From Hymenobacter radiodurans (lineage in GTDB: Bacteria > Bacteroidota > Bacteroidia > Cytophagales > Hymenobacteraceae): DNA of 64,000 nucleotides. Made by a program: the position numbers and the translations under genes. The DNA lies in NCBI RefSeq assembly GCF_004355185.1, contig NZ_CP037922.1:310001-374000 (forward strand), given 5' to 3'. Every line of letters begins with the position of its first letter. Position 1 is the first letter of the stretch. Positions 26,888-35,470 of the stretch are shown one piece after another. The notes below the pieces were generated by a model, which searched no databases, was not told the DNA's origin, and worked only from the letters and a program-made list of their open reading frames with translations.

Positions 26888-27018
26888 CCGCTTGGTTTTC
26901 AAAGCTAAAGTTGAAGGTGCCTGAATAGTTTTTTGAATAATCGATTACTATTCAGGCACTTTTGTACGAGAAATCGTATTAGGGGCGTTACAACCTGTAA
27001 CAGCTAACCTACCTTACT

Positions 27019-27483
27019 ATGCTTCGACTTGCTTTTTCAGCCTTACTCTTGACCGCCTTCGTGGGTGGAACCAAAGCGTTGGCCCAACAGCAGCCCGCAC
27101 CGGCTGCTCCTAAAGCTGCACAGCCCACATCTGAAGCCGCGCAGCCCGCGACGCAGCCAGCAGCCCAACCTGCTGCTAAAACTGATGCGCCCCCATCTAC
27201 TTGGATTGCAGCAGCGGCTTACGCAGATGATGCTGAGAGCGACCCAATATCGCGTAGTGGTGGTCAGCAGGTAGCGCCCGGTTTCACGGCAGCTCCTACG
27301 CACCGTGTAACCACTGACTACATGGGGCGTCCGTTAAATAGGACTGCTCCTGCTAAGCGTACACGTCGTGTAGAAGCTCAACCTGCTCCGGCCGCCGCAC
27401 CAGCTACCAACACGATGGGCAACCAAACGGCTCCCGTACAGCCAGCTCCGGCCAAGCCAGCTCCCGCTGGAAGTGACTGGTAA
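27019..27483 (+). CDS. Secreted repeat protein C (one APG...TDYMGRPLN motif)
   Basis: A 154-residue exported protein: signal peptide MLRLAFSALLLTAFVGGTKA, then a mature part almost wholly of Ala, Pro, Gln and Thr (APKAAQPTSEAAQPATQPAA). The single family motif is VAPGFTA...TTDYMGRPLNR, followed by a short basic patch. The three genes share design but little sequence outside the motif, so they are probably old duplicates or shuffled from a common element. A terminator follows. Confidence 0.68.
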   Translation: MLRLAFSALLLTAFVGGTKALAQQQPAPAAPKAAQPTSEAAQPATQPAAQPAAKTDAPPSTWIAAAAYADDAESDPISRSGGQQVAPGFTAAPTHRVTTDYMGRPLNRTAPAKRTRRVEAQPAPAAAPATNTMGNQTAPVQPAPAKPAPAGSDW

Positions 27484-27501
27484 GAGCTAGCAACGACTTG
27501 C

Positions 27502-27539
27502 AAAAAAGCCCCCAACAACTTGTGTTGGGGGGCTTTTTT
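27502..27539. terminator. Bidirectional intrinsic terminator (G6C-word pair)
   Basis: AAAAAAGCCCCCAACA and TGTTGGGGGGCTTTTTT arms between the secreted protein C gene and the convergent M16 peptidase gene. Confidence 0.9.
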
Positions 27540-27577
27540 GTGTGAAATAATTTTGATCAAGCACTTATTAGTTGGCT

Positions 27578-28848
27578 CTATTCAGCAACCACTAGTTCCT
27601 CAACTGCTTTAGGCTGGGCCCGATAATACAAGGTGCTGCTGTTTTCGGGCCGCAGAATTTCTTGAGCGGCTGCCAGCACGTGCTCGGGCGTAACGGCCTG
27701 AATACGGGCGCTTTCCTCGTTTACCAAGTTGGCATCACCCATAAGCTTACTGTAAGCCAAGTTCATCGCGCGGTTGAGAAGCTCAATTTCGCTGAATACA
27801 ATGCTGGCTTCAGCCTGATTCTTAACTTTTTCCAGCTCCTCAGCGGTTACGGGCGTAGCGCGCAACTCGGCTACTACGGTTTCTACGGCGGCATCTGCCT
27901 CTTCTAGGCTTACGCCGGTGTTGAGCTTGCCGCTGATAACAAGCAGACCAGGCTCCAAGGATCCCGTGCAGGAAGCGGAAATGCCGTTGAATAATTGCTG
28001 ATCCTTCACAAGCCGCTGATAAAGGCGCGATGATTTGCCCCGGCCCAATACGTCCGAAAGCAGATCAGCAGCGGTGTAGGCCTCATCGGCGCGACCGGGC
28101 ATGTGGTACACTTTGTAGAATGCACTTACAGGCACATCGGCCGTGATTTCAAGAAAGCGGGCTTCTGTTTGTCGGGGCTCAACGGGCAGCTGACGCTCGT
28201 AGCGCGGACCACCGGGAATAGGGCCAAACCACTTTTCAGCCAGACGCTGGGCTTCGGTCAACGATACGGCGCCCGCAACTACCAGAATAGCGTTTTGGGG
28301 GGCATAATGCTTGGCAAAAAAGTTTCGGACATCATCCATCACCGCATTCTCGATGTGGCTGATTTCCTTGCCGATAGTCGACCAGTTGTAGGGGTGGTGC
28401 TGATAAGCCAGTGGCCGCAAGCGCATCCACACGTCGCCGTAGGGCTGATTCAGATAGTTCTGCTTGAACTCCTCCACTACCACTTTGCGCTGCACTTCCA
28501 GGCCATTATCAGAGAAGGCCAGCCCGAGCATCCGGTCCGATTCGAGCCAGAAGCCGGTTTCGATATTGGCAGCGGGCAACGTGAGGTAATAATTAGTAAT
28601 GTCGGGGGAGGTAAAGGCGTTGTTTTCGCCCCCACGCGCTGCAATGGCTCATCGTAGCTCGGAATATTCACCGACCCCGAGAACATCAGGTGTTCAAACA
28701 AGTGGGCAAAACCAGTATGACTCGGGTCTTCATCGCGCGAGCCTACATTATAGAGCACGTTCAGCACGGCCATCGGCGTAGAATGGTCTTCGTGTACGAT
28801 GCAACGCAGGCCGTTGGCGAGGGTAAATTCTTGGAAGTGTATCATCAA
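27578..28848 (-). CDS. M16 family zinc metallopeptidase, frame broken at 28629-28633
   Basis: Pitrilysin-type protease. The inverted zinc motif HLFEH is at residues 49-53. The frame is lost at VGAKTTPLPPP. One extra G gives QRVGGENNAFTSPDITNYYLTLPAAN and joins the two parts into 423 residues, the length of one M16 unit with its inactive half. The downstream glutamate region ESDRMLGLAFSDNGLEVQRKVVVEE is present, and so are the R/Y motif blocks GRGKSSRLYQRLV near residue 280. There is no signal peptide, so it would act in the cytoplasm or be processed otherwise. Confidence 0.87.
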
Positions 28849-28918
28849 AACCTAAGGTAGAGTCGAAGAGGTGGGTTAATAGCAAACCGTCAGTTAGGCT
28901 ATTCGGTTCGGGCGGCTG

Positions 28919-30511
28919 TCAGCGGCGCGCCTCCAGCCGGAACGTTACGCAGGAGTCGGTGCGGAATAGAACGCGGGTTTGGTAGTACTGTTGCCATGGC
29001 CGCCAAGCTTTGGCTCCGCAAGCAACTACAATGCGGGGAGGAGTGGCCCAACCGACCTGCCAAGGCCCCACCCGCGTGATGCGGTGGCCATATTGCGTCG
29101 TGACGGCGGCCATATAAAATTCGGGGCTGTCATTAAAAATACCGTTGTCGCCCAACATGTACTCACGCAGGTGAGGAAGCTGCTTGGCCTGTGCCCGCAA
29201 ATGACGACCGTATAGTAAGGACGAGTTACGCAGAGCCACATCGGTAGAGCGACGGATGAGCAATAGCTGAACGCCGTAGGGTAGGGCTGCTATCAGCAAC
29301 ACCGCCGCTAACCGAGCGGTGGGCGAAGGATAACGGTGGTAATGAGCCGCCACGGCACGCCCTGTCCATACCAAGCCACCAGCGGCCAGCAGAGCCAGCA
29401 ATGGATAAATGGGCGCATCGTACCACAGAAGCTGGGTTTGGACTGCCGATATAACCAACAGAAACGCAACTGCGACACTACCTAGTACCCGACTTAGCCA
29501 CCAGCCCCGACTGCGGCGCGGCATCCACCAGCCCAGCCCCATGCCTATCAGGGCTGCCACCAGCCACGCCTGAAACTTCGTTTCGGCCAGCTTGCTTAAG
29601 TACCAGTAAACCGGATGGCCGTGACCTTCCAGTGCCTCCCCAGCTGGCCCGCCTACCTCATACTGCCACACGCCAGCCAGATAGCCGGGCGCAATCAACT
29701 CACGCACGGCATACCAGGTAATTCCAGTACCTAAAATCAGCAAAAAAGCCCCCGAAGGAGAAAATTTGCGTAATCGGCGCAGCTGCCCTGTCAATAAGGT
29801 TGCTAGAATGATACCGGGCCCAAACAGCAGCCCCGCAATGCCTTTCGTCAAGACTGCCAACGCAAAGGCCGCACCTGTTCCCCAAGCATGGCGGGTACGG
29901 CCCGTAGCCAGATAGGCCAGCCAGCTGAGTGTGCCCAGCGTAGTCCACAGGGTGAGTAGGGCATCAAAGTCGCCGGTACGCGAAACGTGTAAGGTCACGT
30001 AGCCCTGCGTTGTCAACAGAATCAGGGCGGCCAATAGGCCCGCCCGCCAGCTCCCCAGCCATCGGCTGCCAGCAAAATATACCACCAGTACTGTGGCCAG
30101 CGCTGCTAGCGCCGAGGGCAAGCGCAGAGCTACTTCTGTGGGTCCTAATAGCTTAAAGCTGAGCGCCATGAGCCACGGAGCCAAGGGTGGTTTGCTGTTC
30201 CAGAGGTCGGGCTCGCCGCGGTGAGTGAGCACCAGCCAGTTGTTGCTCCGCAGCATCTCAAGGGCATTGAGACCGGTGCGCGACTCATCCCACTGTTGGG
30301 CGGGTAAGCTGCCCAGCAGCCAAAACAAGGGTAAAGCGGAAACGGCTAGCACCAGCAGGAGCCGAACCAGATGCTGCGTAAGGGTGGGAGCGGAGCGAGA
30401 GCGTGGCAAAAAGCGAATAGCTAATCCAGTGGTAGGGTTGAACTGGAAAGTTGGTGAAAAACCGGTAGTTGAAAATTTTATGGACTTTAAAGACAGTGGC
30501 GGGCCCTGCAA
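28919..30511 (-). CDS. ArnT/PMT-like membrane glycosyltransferase
   Basis: A 530-residue protein with about 11 membrane helices. The first periplasmic loop has the acidic motif QQWDESRTGLNALEML, in which the DE pair is the catalytic acid pair typical of GT-C enzymes, and WNSKPPLAPWLMALSFKL. HVSRTGDFDALLTLW is a second conserved loop. It probably transfers a sugar from a polyprenyl carrier to lipid A or another envelope acceptor; the acceptor is unknown. No ATG is available near the N-terminus; the TTG at 30511 gives the longest frame, and the true start could lie up to about 40 codons further in. Confidence 0.82.
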   Translation of the reverse strand: MQGPPLSLKSIKFSTTGFSPTFQFNPTTGLAIRFLPRSRSAPTLTQHLVRLLLVLAVSALPLFWLLGSLPAQQWDESRTGLNALEMLRSNNWLVLTHRGEPDLWNSKPPLAPWLMALSFKLLGPTEVALRLPSALAALATVLVVYFAGSRWLGSWRAGLLAALILLTTQGYVTLHVSRTGDFDALLTLWTTLGTLSWLAYLATGRTRHAWGTGAAFALAVLTKGIAGLLFGPGIILATLLTGQLRRLRKFSPSGAFLLILGTGITWYAVRELIAPGYLAGVWQYEVGGPAGEALEGHGHPVYWYLSKLAETKFQAWLVAALIGMGLGWWMPRRSRGWWLSRVLGSVAVAFLLVISAVQTQLLWYDAPIYPLLALLAAGGLVWTGRAVAAHYHRYPSPTARLAAVLLIAALPYGVQLLLIRRSTDVALRNSSLLYGRHLRAQAKQLPHLREYMLGDNGIFNDSPEFYMAAVTTQYGHRITRVGPWQVGWATPPRIVVACGAKAWRPWQQYYQTRVLFRTDSCVTFRLEARR

Positions 30512-30640
30512 GCTCCAGTATGGCAGGATAACCTGCTTACTTGGCCTTATTGCATCACCGTTTCAACTCAAAAGGGGTGAACTCCGGACAAAGATAGGAG
30601 AGAGCAAGAGCAGGATAGCGTGCTCTTCTGCCCAAACCCG

Positions 30641-30648
30641 TACTTTTG
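30641..30648 (+). promoter_or_regulatory. TAnnTTTG -7 promoter element (fused E1 gene)
   Basis: TACTTTTG on the plus strand, 29 bases before the ATG at 30678. Confidence 0.55.
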
Positions 30649-30677
30649 AACCCCTATCATTCCCTCCCATTCTTCTC

Positions 30678-32678
30678 ATGTCAGTAGCTATCCCCGCCCT
30701 TCAGTTCGACCGGAAAGAGTATACTCAAGAAGTACTATTGCACTTATACCAAGGCCTGTTGAAGCCCCGCCTTATTGAAGAAAAAATGCTCATCCTGCTG
30801 CGTCAGGGCAAAGTGAGCAAGTGGTTTTCGGGTATCGGGCAGGAGGCCATTTCGGTGGGTAGCACACTAGCGCTGGAAGCCGACGAGTATATTCTGCCCC
30901 TGCACCGCAATCTGGGCGTATTTACGGGCCGCAATGTACCGCTGGATCAGTTGTTTGCGCAGTGGCAAGGCAAGACCACCGGCTTCACGAAAGGTCGCGA
31001 CCGTAGCTTTCACTTCGGTACCAACGAGCACCACATTGTGGGCATGATCAGCCACTTAGGTCCCCAGTTAGCCGTGGCCGACGGTATTGCGCTGGCCGAT
31101 TTGCTCGATAAAAACCCGAAAGTAACGTTAGTGTACAGCGGCGACGGTGGAGCATCGGAGGGCGACTTCCATGAGGCGCTGAACGTAGCGGCAGTGTGGC
31201 AGTTGCCCGTCATTTTTATGATTGAAAACAACGGCTATGGCCTCAGTACGCCTAGTCGGGAGCAATTTCGGTTCGGCTCATTCGTGGACAAAGGCCCGGC
31301 ATACGGCATGGAAGCGGTACAGGTAGATGGCAACAACGTGCTGGCCGTGTACGACACCGTGCGCCGCCTCGCTGAGGATATGCGTCAGAACCCCCGGCCC
31401 GTGCTGGTAGAGGCGCTGACCTTCCGTATGCGCGGGCACGAGGAAGCTTCGGGGACCAAATATGTCCCCCAGGAGCTGTTTGAAGAGTGGACCAAGAAAG
31501 ACCCCGTGACTACCTATGAGCAGTGGTTGTTGCGTGAAGGTATTTTGGATGAAGAAGCCAAGATGCGCTTCCGCGAAACCATTAAGCGGGAAATAGAGGA
31601 AGGGCTGCGCGTGGCCGACGCCGTGCCCATGCCAACAGCCAACATAGCGGATGAAATAGCCGATATGTACCGTCCCTTCGAAGCGCCTGCCCACGAACCC
31701 GCCGAAAATGCCCCCCAGACCGACAAACGTTACGTGGACGCTATCAGCGACGCCCTGCGCCAGAGCATGGAGCGCTTCCCCGAGTTGGTGCTCATGGGCC
31801 AAGATATTGCCGACTACGGCGGCGTGTTTAAAATAACGGATGGCTTTGTGGCGCAGTTTGGCAAAGAGCGGGTGCGCAATACACCGCTGTGCGAGTCAGC
31901 CATTTTGGGCGCGGGCCTCGGACTATCTATCAAAAAGAAGAAAGCCATGGTGGAAATGCAGTTCGCTGATTTTGTGACCTGTGGCTTCAACCAAATTGTG
32001 AATAACCTGGCCAAAAGCCATTACCGCTGGGGTCAAAACGCCGATGTAGTGGTGCGCATGCCCACCGGCGCTGGTTCAGCAGCGGGACCGTTTCACTCCC
32101 AAAGCAATGAAGCTTGGTTTGTGCACACGCCGGGCCTGAAAGTTGTTTTTCCCAGCAACCCTTACGATGCTAAGGGCCTGCTGAACGCTGCCATTGAAGA
32201 CCCAAACCCTATTATGTACTTCGAGCACAAACTGCTCTACCGTTCGGTAAGTGGGCCAGTGCCGGATGAGTATTACACGGTGCCTATTGGCAAAGCTAAG
32301 GTGGTGCGCGAAGGTGATACGCTCAGCATCATCACCTACGGTTTGGGGGTGCATTGGGCTACTCGACTCGCCGAAGAAATGGACCTTGATGCCGACATCT
32401 TGGACCTACGCACGCTGTTGCCTTGGGATGAAGAAGCCGTGCGCCAGACGGTGGAAAAAACTGGCCGGGTGCTGATACTCCACGAAGATACCCTCACGGG
32501 TGGTCTGGGGGGCGAAATTGCGGCCTGGATTGCCGAGCATTGCTTTGAACACCTCGACGGCCCTGTGCAGCGCGTCGCTTCTCTTGATACAGCCATTCCA
32601 TTCTCGCCGCCACTGGAGCAGGCTTTCCTTCCGCAACAACGTTTGCGCGAGAGGGTAGAAAAGCTGCTCGCTTACTAG
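30678..32678 (+). CDS. 2-oxoacid dehydrogenase E1, fused alpha and beta subunits (branched-chain type)
   Basis: A thiamine-diphosphate enzyme of 666 residues. The N-terminal half (to about 330) is the E1 alpha chain: SKWFSGIGQEAISVGS, GMISHLGPQLAVADG and the TPP site GDGGASEGDFHEALN to IENNGYG. After a linker rich in Glu/Pro the C-terminal half is the E1 beta chain: KRYVDAISDALRQSMERFP, GQDIADYGGVFKIT, ADFVTCGFNQIVNN and DLRTLLPWDEE. The order of motifs fits a branched-chain 2-oxoacid or pyruvate-type dehydrogenase. The E2 for it is not adjacent. The frame is open well upstream, but the ATG at 30678 matches the family start. Confidence 0.92.
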   Translation: MSVAIPALQFDRKEYTQEVLLHLYQGLLKPRLIEEKMLILLRQGKVSKWFSGIGQEAISVGSTLALEADEYILPLHRNLGVFTGRNVPLDQLFAQWQGKTTGFTKGRDRSFHFGTNEHHIVGMISHLGPQLAVADGIALADLLDKNPKVTLVYSGDGGASEGDFHEALNVAAVWQLPVIFMIENNGYGLSTPSREQFRFGSFVDKGPAYGMEAVQVDGNNVLAVYDTVRRLAEDMRQNPRPVLVEALTFRMRGHEEASGTKYVPQELFEEWTKKDPVTTYEQWLLREGILDEEAKMRFRETIKREIEEGLRVADAVPMPTANIADEIADMYRPFEAPAHEPAENAPQTDKRYVDAISDALRQSMERFPELVLMGQDIADYGGVFKITDGFVAQFGKERVRNTPLCESAILGAGLGLSIKKKKAMVEMQFADFVTCGFNQIVNNLAKSHYRWGQNADVVVRMPTGAGSAAGPFHSQSNEAWFVHTPGLKVVFPSNPYDAKGLLNAAIEDPNPIMYFEHKLLYRSVSGPVPDEYYTVPIGKAKVVREGDTLSIITYGLGVHWATRLAEEMDLDADILDLRTLLPWDEEAVRQTVEKTGRVLILHEDTLTGGLGGEIAAWIAEHCFEHLDGPVQRVASLDTAIPFSPPLEQAFLPQQRLRERVEKLLAY

Positions 32679-32684
32679 CGAATT

Positions 32685-32731
32685 CGTGAAGCTGAGGCCG
32701 CTAACATTCGGTTGACGGCCTCAGCTTCACG
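32685..32731 (+). terminator. Hairpin terminator of the fused E1 gene
   Basis: A perfect 16-base arm pair (32685-32700 and 32716-32731, CGTGAAGCTGAGGCCG type) starting 6 bases after the stop. There is no long T tract after it. Confidence 0.7.
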
Positions 32732-32843
32732 CAAGCTGCCTAAGCTTTTTGCGTTGGATTAATAATTGAGGAGAGATGGTCGAAGTTTGGCCGAGGCTGG
32801 TTGCTACGGCCGGATGATAGCGAGTATTCTTACGTATTTAGCC

Positions 32844-33125
32844 ATGTTTACCCCTAGCTGCCGCTGGCTGTTTGTGCTTGTCGCTCTGACTTTTGCTACT
32901 GCCTGCCGGCCCTACCGCCTGCCGAGTCCAACAGCACCACCCCAGCCCAAAGCCACTACCAGTACGGGCGACAATGGTGGCGTAGCGCCAGTTACGGCGC
33001 TTAAAGGCCAACGCAACAGCTATGATAAAAATGGCTTGTTGAAAAAGAAGAAGTACGAGCGCCGCCGCATCAAGCGTAAAGTAGGGCAGCGAATGCTCTT
33101 TGGGCGGCCGCTGCCATTCCAGTAA
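32844..33125 (+). CDS. Small basic lipoprotein, hypothetical
   Basis: A 93-residue protein. The ATG at 32844 gives a signal with lipobox FATAC. The mature part has a proline-rich stretch (PSPTAPPQPK), a Thr/Gly linker and a strongly basic C-terminus (KKKKYERRRIKRKVGQRM). It is conserved in design with other small basic lipoproteins of the group, but no family is recognised. The next gene also ends in a basic segment. The ATG was selected because it directly precedes the signal peptide. Confidence 0.6.
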   Translation: MFTPSCRWLFVLVALTFATACRPYRLPSPTAPPQPKATTSTGDNGGVAPVTALKGQRNSYDKNGLLKKKKYERRRIKRKVGQRMLFGRPLPFQ

Positions 33126-33249
33126 GTTAGCTGTGAATTGCCTGACCAGCGCAACTTTACGTATAGTCAAATACTATTGAAAAGCCCTCAGTATTAGGAT
33201 GTCCGGGGGGCAAATTTATCGAGTTCATACCCTACTACTCGTTACTCCC

Positions 33250-33585
33250 ATGCGTTTTGCTATCCTGTTACTCGTCGGATTTGCGCTTAGCTGCTCCATC
33301 TCTACCGCTTCAGCCCAAACCGCTGATACCAGCCCGGCGCGGTTGCGGGCCGAGAATCGCAAAGCTTTACGTGAAGCCCGCAAGTATAAGTCCGAGTATA
33401 AAGAGTCGCATCTGGCCGTGAATCGGGACGACTTGCACCGCAGTCAGCCCCGGGCACTTCCGCAGGATGGCCGGGGCCGATTGCAATTCGATCATACCGG
33501 TACGGCGAAAGTAAGCGAACCATCCCGCGTGAATCTGCGTCTAGGAAAGAAGAAAAAACTCATTCAACCTTCCTCCGAATTATGA
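33250..33585 (+). CDS. Small exported basic protein, hypothetical
   Basis: A 111-residue protein with signal peptide MRFAILLLVGFALSCSISTA, cleavage near SAQ. The mature part is charged: RLRAENRKALREARKYKSEY, later NLRLGKKKKLIQP. No known domain. The stop overlaps the ytxJ start by 4 bases (ATGA), so the two genes are co-translated. A GGGGGGCAAATTT word lies 33 to 45 bases before the ATG. Confidence 0.6.
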   Translation: MRFAILLLVGFALSCSISTASAQTADTSPARLRAENRKALREARKYKSEYKESHLAVNRDDLHRSQPRALPQDGRGRLQFDHTGTAKVSEPSRVNLRLGKKKKLIQPSSEL

Positions 33586-33926
33586 TTCCTTGGCAACAGC
33601 TCACCCAAGCAGACCAACTGACTGACATTGCCCGCGAGTCGCACGAGCAGCCAGTTCTCATTTTCAAGCACAGTACTACCTGCTCTATCAGCGCGGCAGC
33701 GAAAAGCAAGCTAGAGCGTCAATGGGCCGATGCTGGCCTGGGTGATGCTAAAATTTATTACTTGGACTTGTTGCGCTTTCGCCCCATTTCCGGCGCCATC
33801 GCCGAAACGTTTGGTGTACGCCACGAGTCTCCTCAACTCCTGCTTATTCAGGATGGCGAGTGTAGCTACAATGCATCCCACATGGGTATTCGCCTCAGCG
33901 AGGTGAAAAGCCTACTCAGCGCCTAA
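33582..33926 (+). CDS. ytxJ: YtxJ, bacillithiol-system redox-active protein
   Basis: A thioredoxin-fold protein of 114 residues with a single redox Cys in the family motif FKHSTTCSISAAAKSKLE, and LLRFRPISGAIAETFGVRHESPQ with the cis-proline. It is a monothiol bacilliredoxin-like protein thought to remove bacillithiol from protein mixed disulfides. bshC at the start of the window makes bacillithiol. The gene overlaps the upstream hypothetical gene by 4 bases. Confidence 0.9.
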   Translation: MIPWQQLTQADQLTDIARESHEQPVLIFKHSTTCSISAAAKSKLERQWADAGLGDAKIYYLDLLRFRPISGAIAETFGVRHESPQLLLIQDGECSYNASHMGIRLSEVKSLLSA

Positions 33927-33944
33927 GTTTACGAACCTAGTAAC

Positions 33945-33996
33945 ACAGTGCAGCCCGGCCGAAGCATTGCTTCGGCCGGGCTGCACTGTTTTGGGG
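33945..33996. terminator. Strong bidirectional hairpin terminator with G6C tail
   Basis: Perfect 22-base arms (33945-33966, 33968-33989, built on CAGTGCAGCCCGGCCGAAGC) followed by TTGGGGGGCTTTT. It lies between ytxJ and the convergent OsmC gene. The hairpin is unrelated to the G6C pair used in most terminators here. Confidence 0.88.
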
Positions 33997-34003
33997 GGCT
34001 TTT

Positions 34004-34408
34004 CTACTCGTAAGAGAAGTGAACCTGCTGGCGAATTTCCGGGTTCAGACTGAGCGCCACGGGGCAAGTACGCGCTGCGTTTTCGAGCACTGCACGGTCT
34101 TTCGCCGAAAGCGTAGCGGGCATCTGAAAATGAACATCGATCTGAGCTATACGGCGGGGCTCGCTCGCCATGTGCTTGGTTACGGAGAAGGTTGTGGAAG
34201 TGAGGTCGAGGCCGCTGCGGTCAGCCACAATTCCCATGATGGTCATCATGCAGCTGCCAAGCGCCGTGCTTACCAAATCGGTGGGTGAAAACCCCTCGCC
34301 CCGACCGTGGTTATCTAGGGGAGCATCAGTGAAAATAACGTTGCTGGAAGCACTGTGCGTGGCTTCGGTGCGTAATTGACCCGTATAGCGGGCGGTGGCG
34401 GTGCTCAT
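34004..34408 (-). CDS. OsmC family peroxidase-like protein
   Basis: A 134-residue OsmC/Ohr fold. The two peroxidatic cysteines are in STALGSCMMTIMGIVADR (Cys about 58) and in ENAARTCPVALSLNPEI. It reduces organic hydroperoxides, but the reducing thiol is not known here; bacillithiol or dihydrolipoamide are possible, and the second is the known donor for Ohr proteins. The ATG at 34408 is chosen because MSTATARYTGQLRTEA matches the family start. A TAAATTTG element lies upstream. Confidence 0.9.
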   Translation of the reverse strand: MSTATARYTGQLRTEATHSASSNVIFTDAPLDNHGRGEGFSPTDLVSTALGSCMMTIMGIVADRSGLDLTSTTFSVTKHMASEPRRIAQIDVHFQMPATLSAKDRAVLENAARTCPVALSLNPEIRQQVHFSYE

Positions 34409-34444
34409 AGTCAGATAGTAAGAAAGAGTGCAATACTTTGAGCG

Positions 34445-34452
34445 CAAATTTA
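34445..34452 (-). promoter_or_regulatory. TAnnTTTG -7 promoter element (OsmC gene)
   Basis: TAAATTTG on the minus strand, 36 bases before the ATG at 34408. It lies inside the divergent leader of the next gene. Confidence 0.5.
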
Positions 34453-34515
34453 CGTACTTTCGGTGGGGCCGCTGTCAGGAGGCCAATTTCGTTTGAATTT
34501 CTCAGTTGTATAGCT

Positions 34516-35310
34516 GTGTTGCTACCCATACGACCTCTGTTTTTTTTCGGCATTGCCCTGCTGCTGTTGGGAGCTGGATCGGCTGCCCAGGCCCAGGATG
34601 CCACCCCCAACGAGACGCCTTCCTATCGGAAGGAGTTTACGTATGGTGTAAACTTTAACACCAGAGGCGGCCTGATTGGGGGCGTTAACGTGCGCTCTAC
34701 CCGCGTGCTGAACGACAAATGGTCGCGCTTCTGGAGTATTGAGGGCGTAGAGGTAAAGCACCCCAAAGAGCAGCGCGTCGGCAACCAGTTTACGGGCGGA
34801 ACTTATGTGCTGAACAAGTCGAACTACATGTTCGTGCTGCGGCCATCCTTTGGTGCTCAGCGCGTTATCTTTCGTAAAGCACCGGAGTCGGGTGTGCAGG
34901 TAAATGCGCTGGTTGGGGGCGGCCCATCGGTGGCTTTGCTGATGCCGTACAATATTTACTACGACTACACCGAGCGCGTTGGCGGCCGGCCCGCTGGGGC
35001 CGAGGACATTCGGACCGAGCAGTTTGACCCGGCCATACACGGTGAGTCCCAGTTCATTGTAGACAGAGCCCCACTATTCAGTGGCGCCAACAACGTGAAG
35101 CCATCTGCCGGTGTTCACTTGCGCGGCGCCCTCAGCTTTGAGTATGGCCGCTACCGCGACGCCGTGGCGGGTATCGAAACCGGATTTTTGTTTGAGTATT
35201 TCCCCAGCCGCCCTACTATCCTGCGCGCTACAGGCATCTCCGACGCGAAGCTCAACGAAACCTTCTTCCCATCTGTGTACCTCACTATCTATCTGGGGAC
35301 TCGCGGCTAG
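34516..35310 (+). CDS. Outer-membrane or periplasmic beta-rich protein, hypothetical
   Basis: Signal peptide LLPIRPLFFFGIALLLLGAG, cleavage near AQAQD, then about 240 residues of barrel-like strands: FTYGVNFNTRGGLIGGVNVR, YVLNKSNYMFVLRPSFGAQR, PSAGVHLRGALSFEYGRYRD, ending VYLTIYLGTRG. No ATG exists in the region; a GTG at 34516 or TTG at 34519 would start just before the signal peptide. An open frame continues upstream to 34438 without an ATG. No family is recognised beyond the general outer-membrane protein pattern of Bacteroidota. Confidence 0.65.
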   Translation: MLLPIRPLFFFGIALLLLGAGSAAQAQDATPNETPSYRKEFTYGVNFNTRGGLIGGVNVRSTRVLNDKWSRFWSIEGVEVKHPKEQRVGNQFTGGTYVLNKSNYMFVLRPSFGAQRVIFRKAPESGVQVNALVGGGPSVALLMPYNIYYDYTERVGGRPAGAEDIRTEQFDPAIHGESQFIVDRAPLFSGANNVKPSAGVHLRGALSFEYGRYRDAVAGIETGFLFEYFPSRPTILRATGISDAKLNETFFPSVYLTIYLGTRG

Positions 35311-35338
35311 AATTGGGTGTAAAAGCCCCCAGTATACC

Positions 35339-35380
35339 TGCCCTGTAGCGGCAACCACCGCGGTGGTCCGTTGCAGGGCA
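35339..35380 (+). terminator. Hairpin after the beta-rich protein gene
   Basis: Outer arms TGCCCTG/CAGGGCA with an inner CGGCAACCACC/GGTGGTCCGTTG pair of imperfect match, followed by a weak TCTTTATT tail. An AAAAGCCCCC word lies 5 bases ahead of it. Confidence 0.5.
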
Positions 35381-35458
35381 TCTTTATTCCCTTCTCGTTT
35401 GTTATAGCGTCAGCTGCGCGGGCTGAGCCCAACATGCGGCTAACTCCTGCCTGACTCT

Positions 35459-35466
35459 TACCTTTG
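35459..35466 (+). promoter_or_regulatory. TAnnTTTG -7 promoter element (lipA)
   Basis: TACCTTTG ends 4 bases before the lipA ATG, so the transcript is predicted to be leaderless. Confidence 0.62.
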
Positions 35467-35470
35467 TAGT

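Noticed and set aside
30225..30677. 151-codon upstream extension of the fused E1 frame
   Set aside because: It overlaps the divergent glycosyltransferase gene and has no E1 similarity; the family start and a -7 element place the start at 30678.
32766..33125. Longer version of the small lipoprotein starting at 32766
   Set aside because: The first 26 residues have no signal character; the ATG at 32844 gives a proper lipobox signal.
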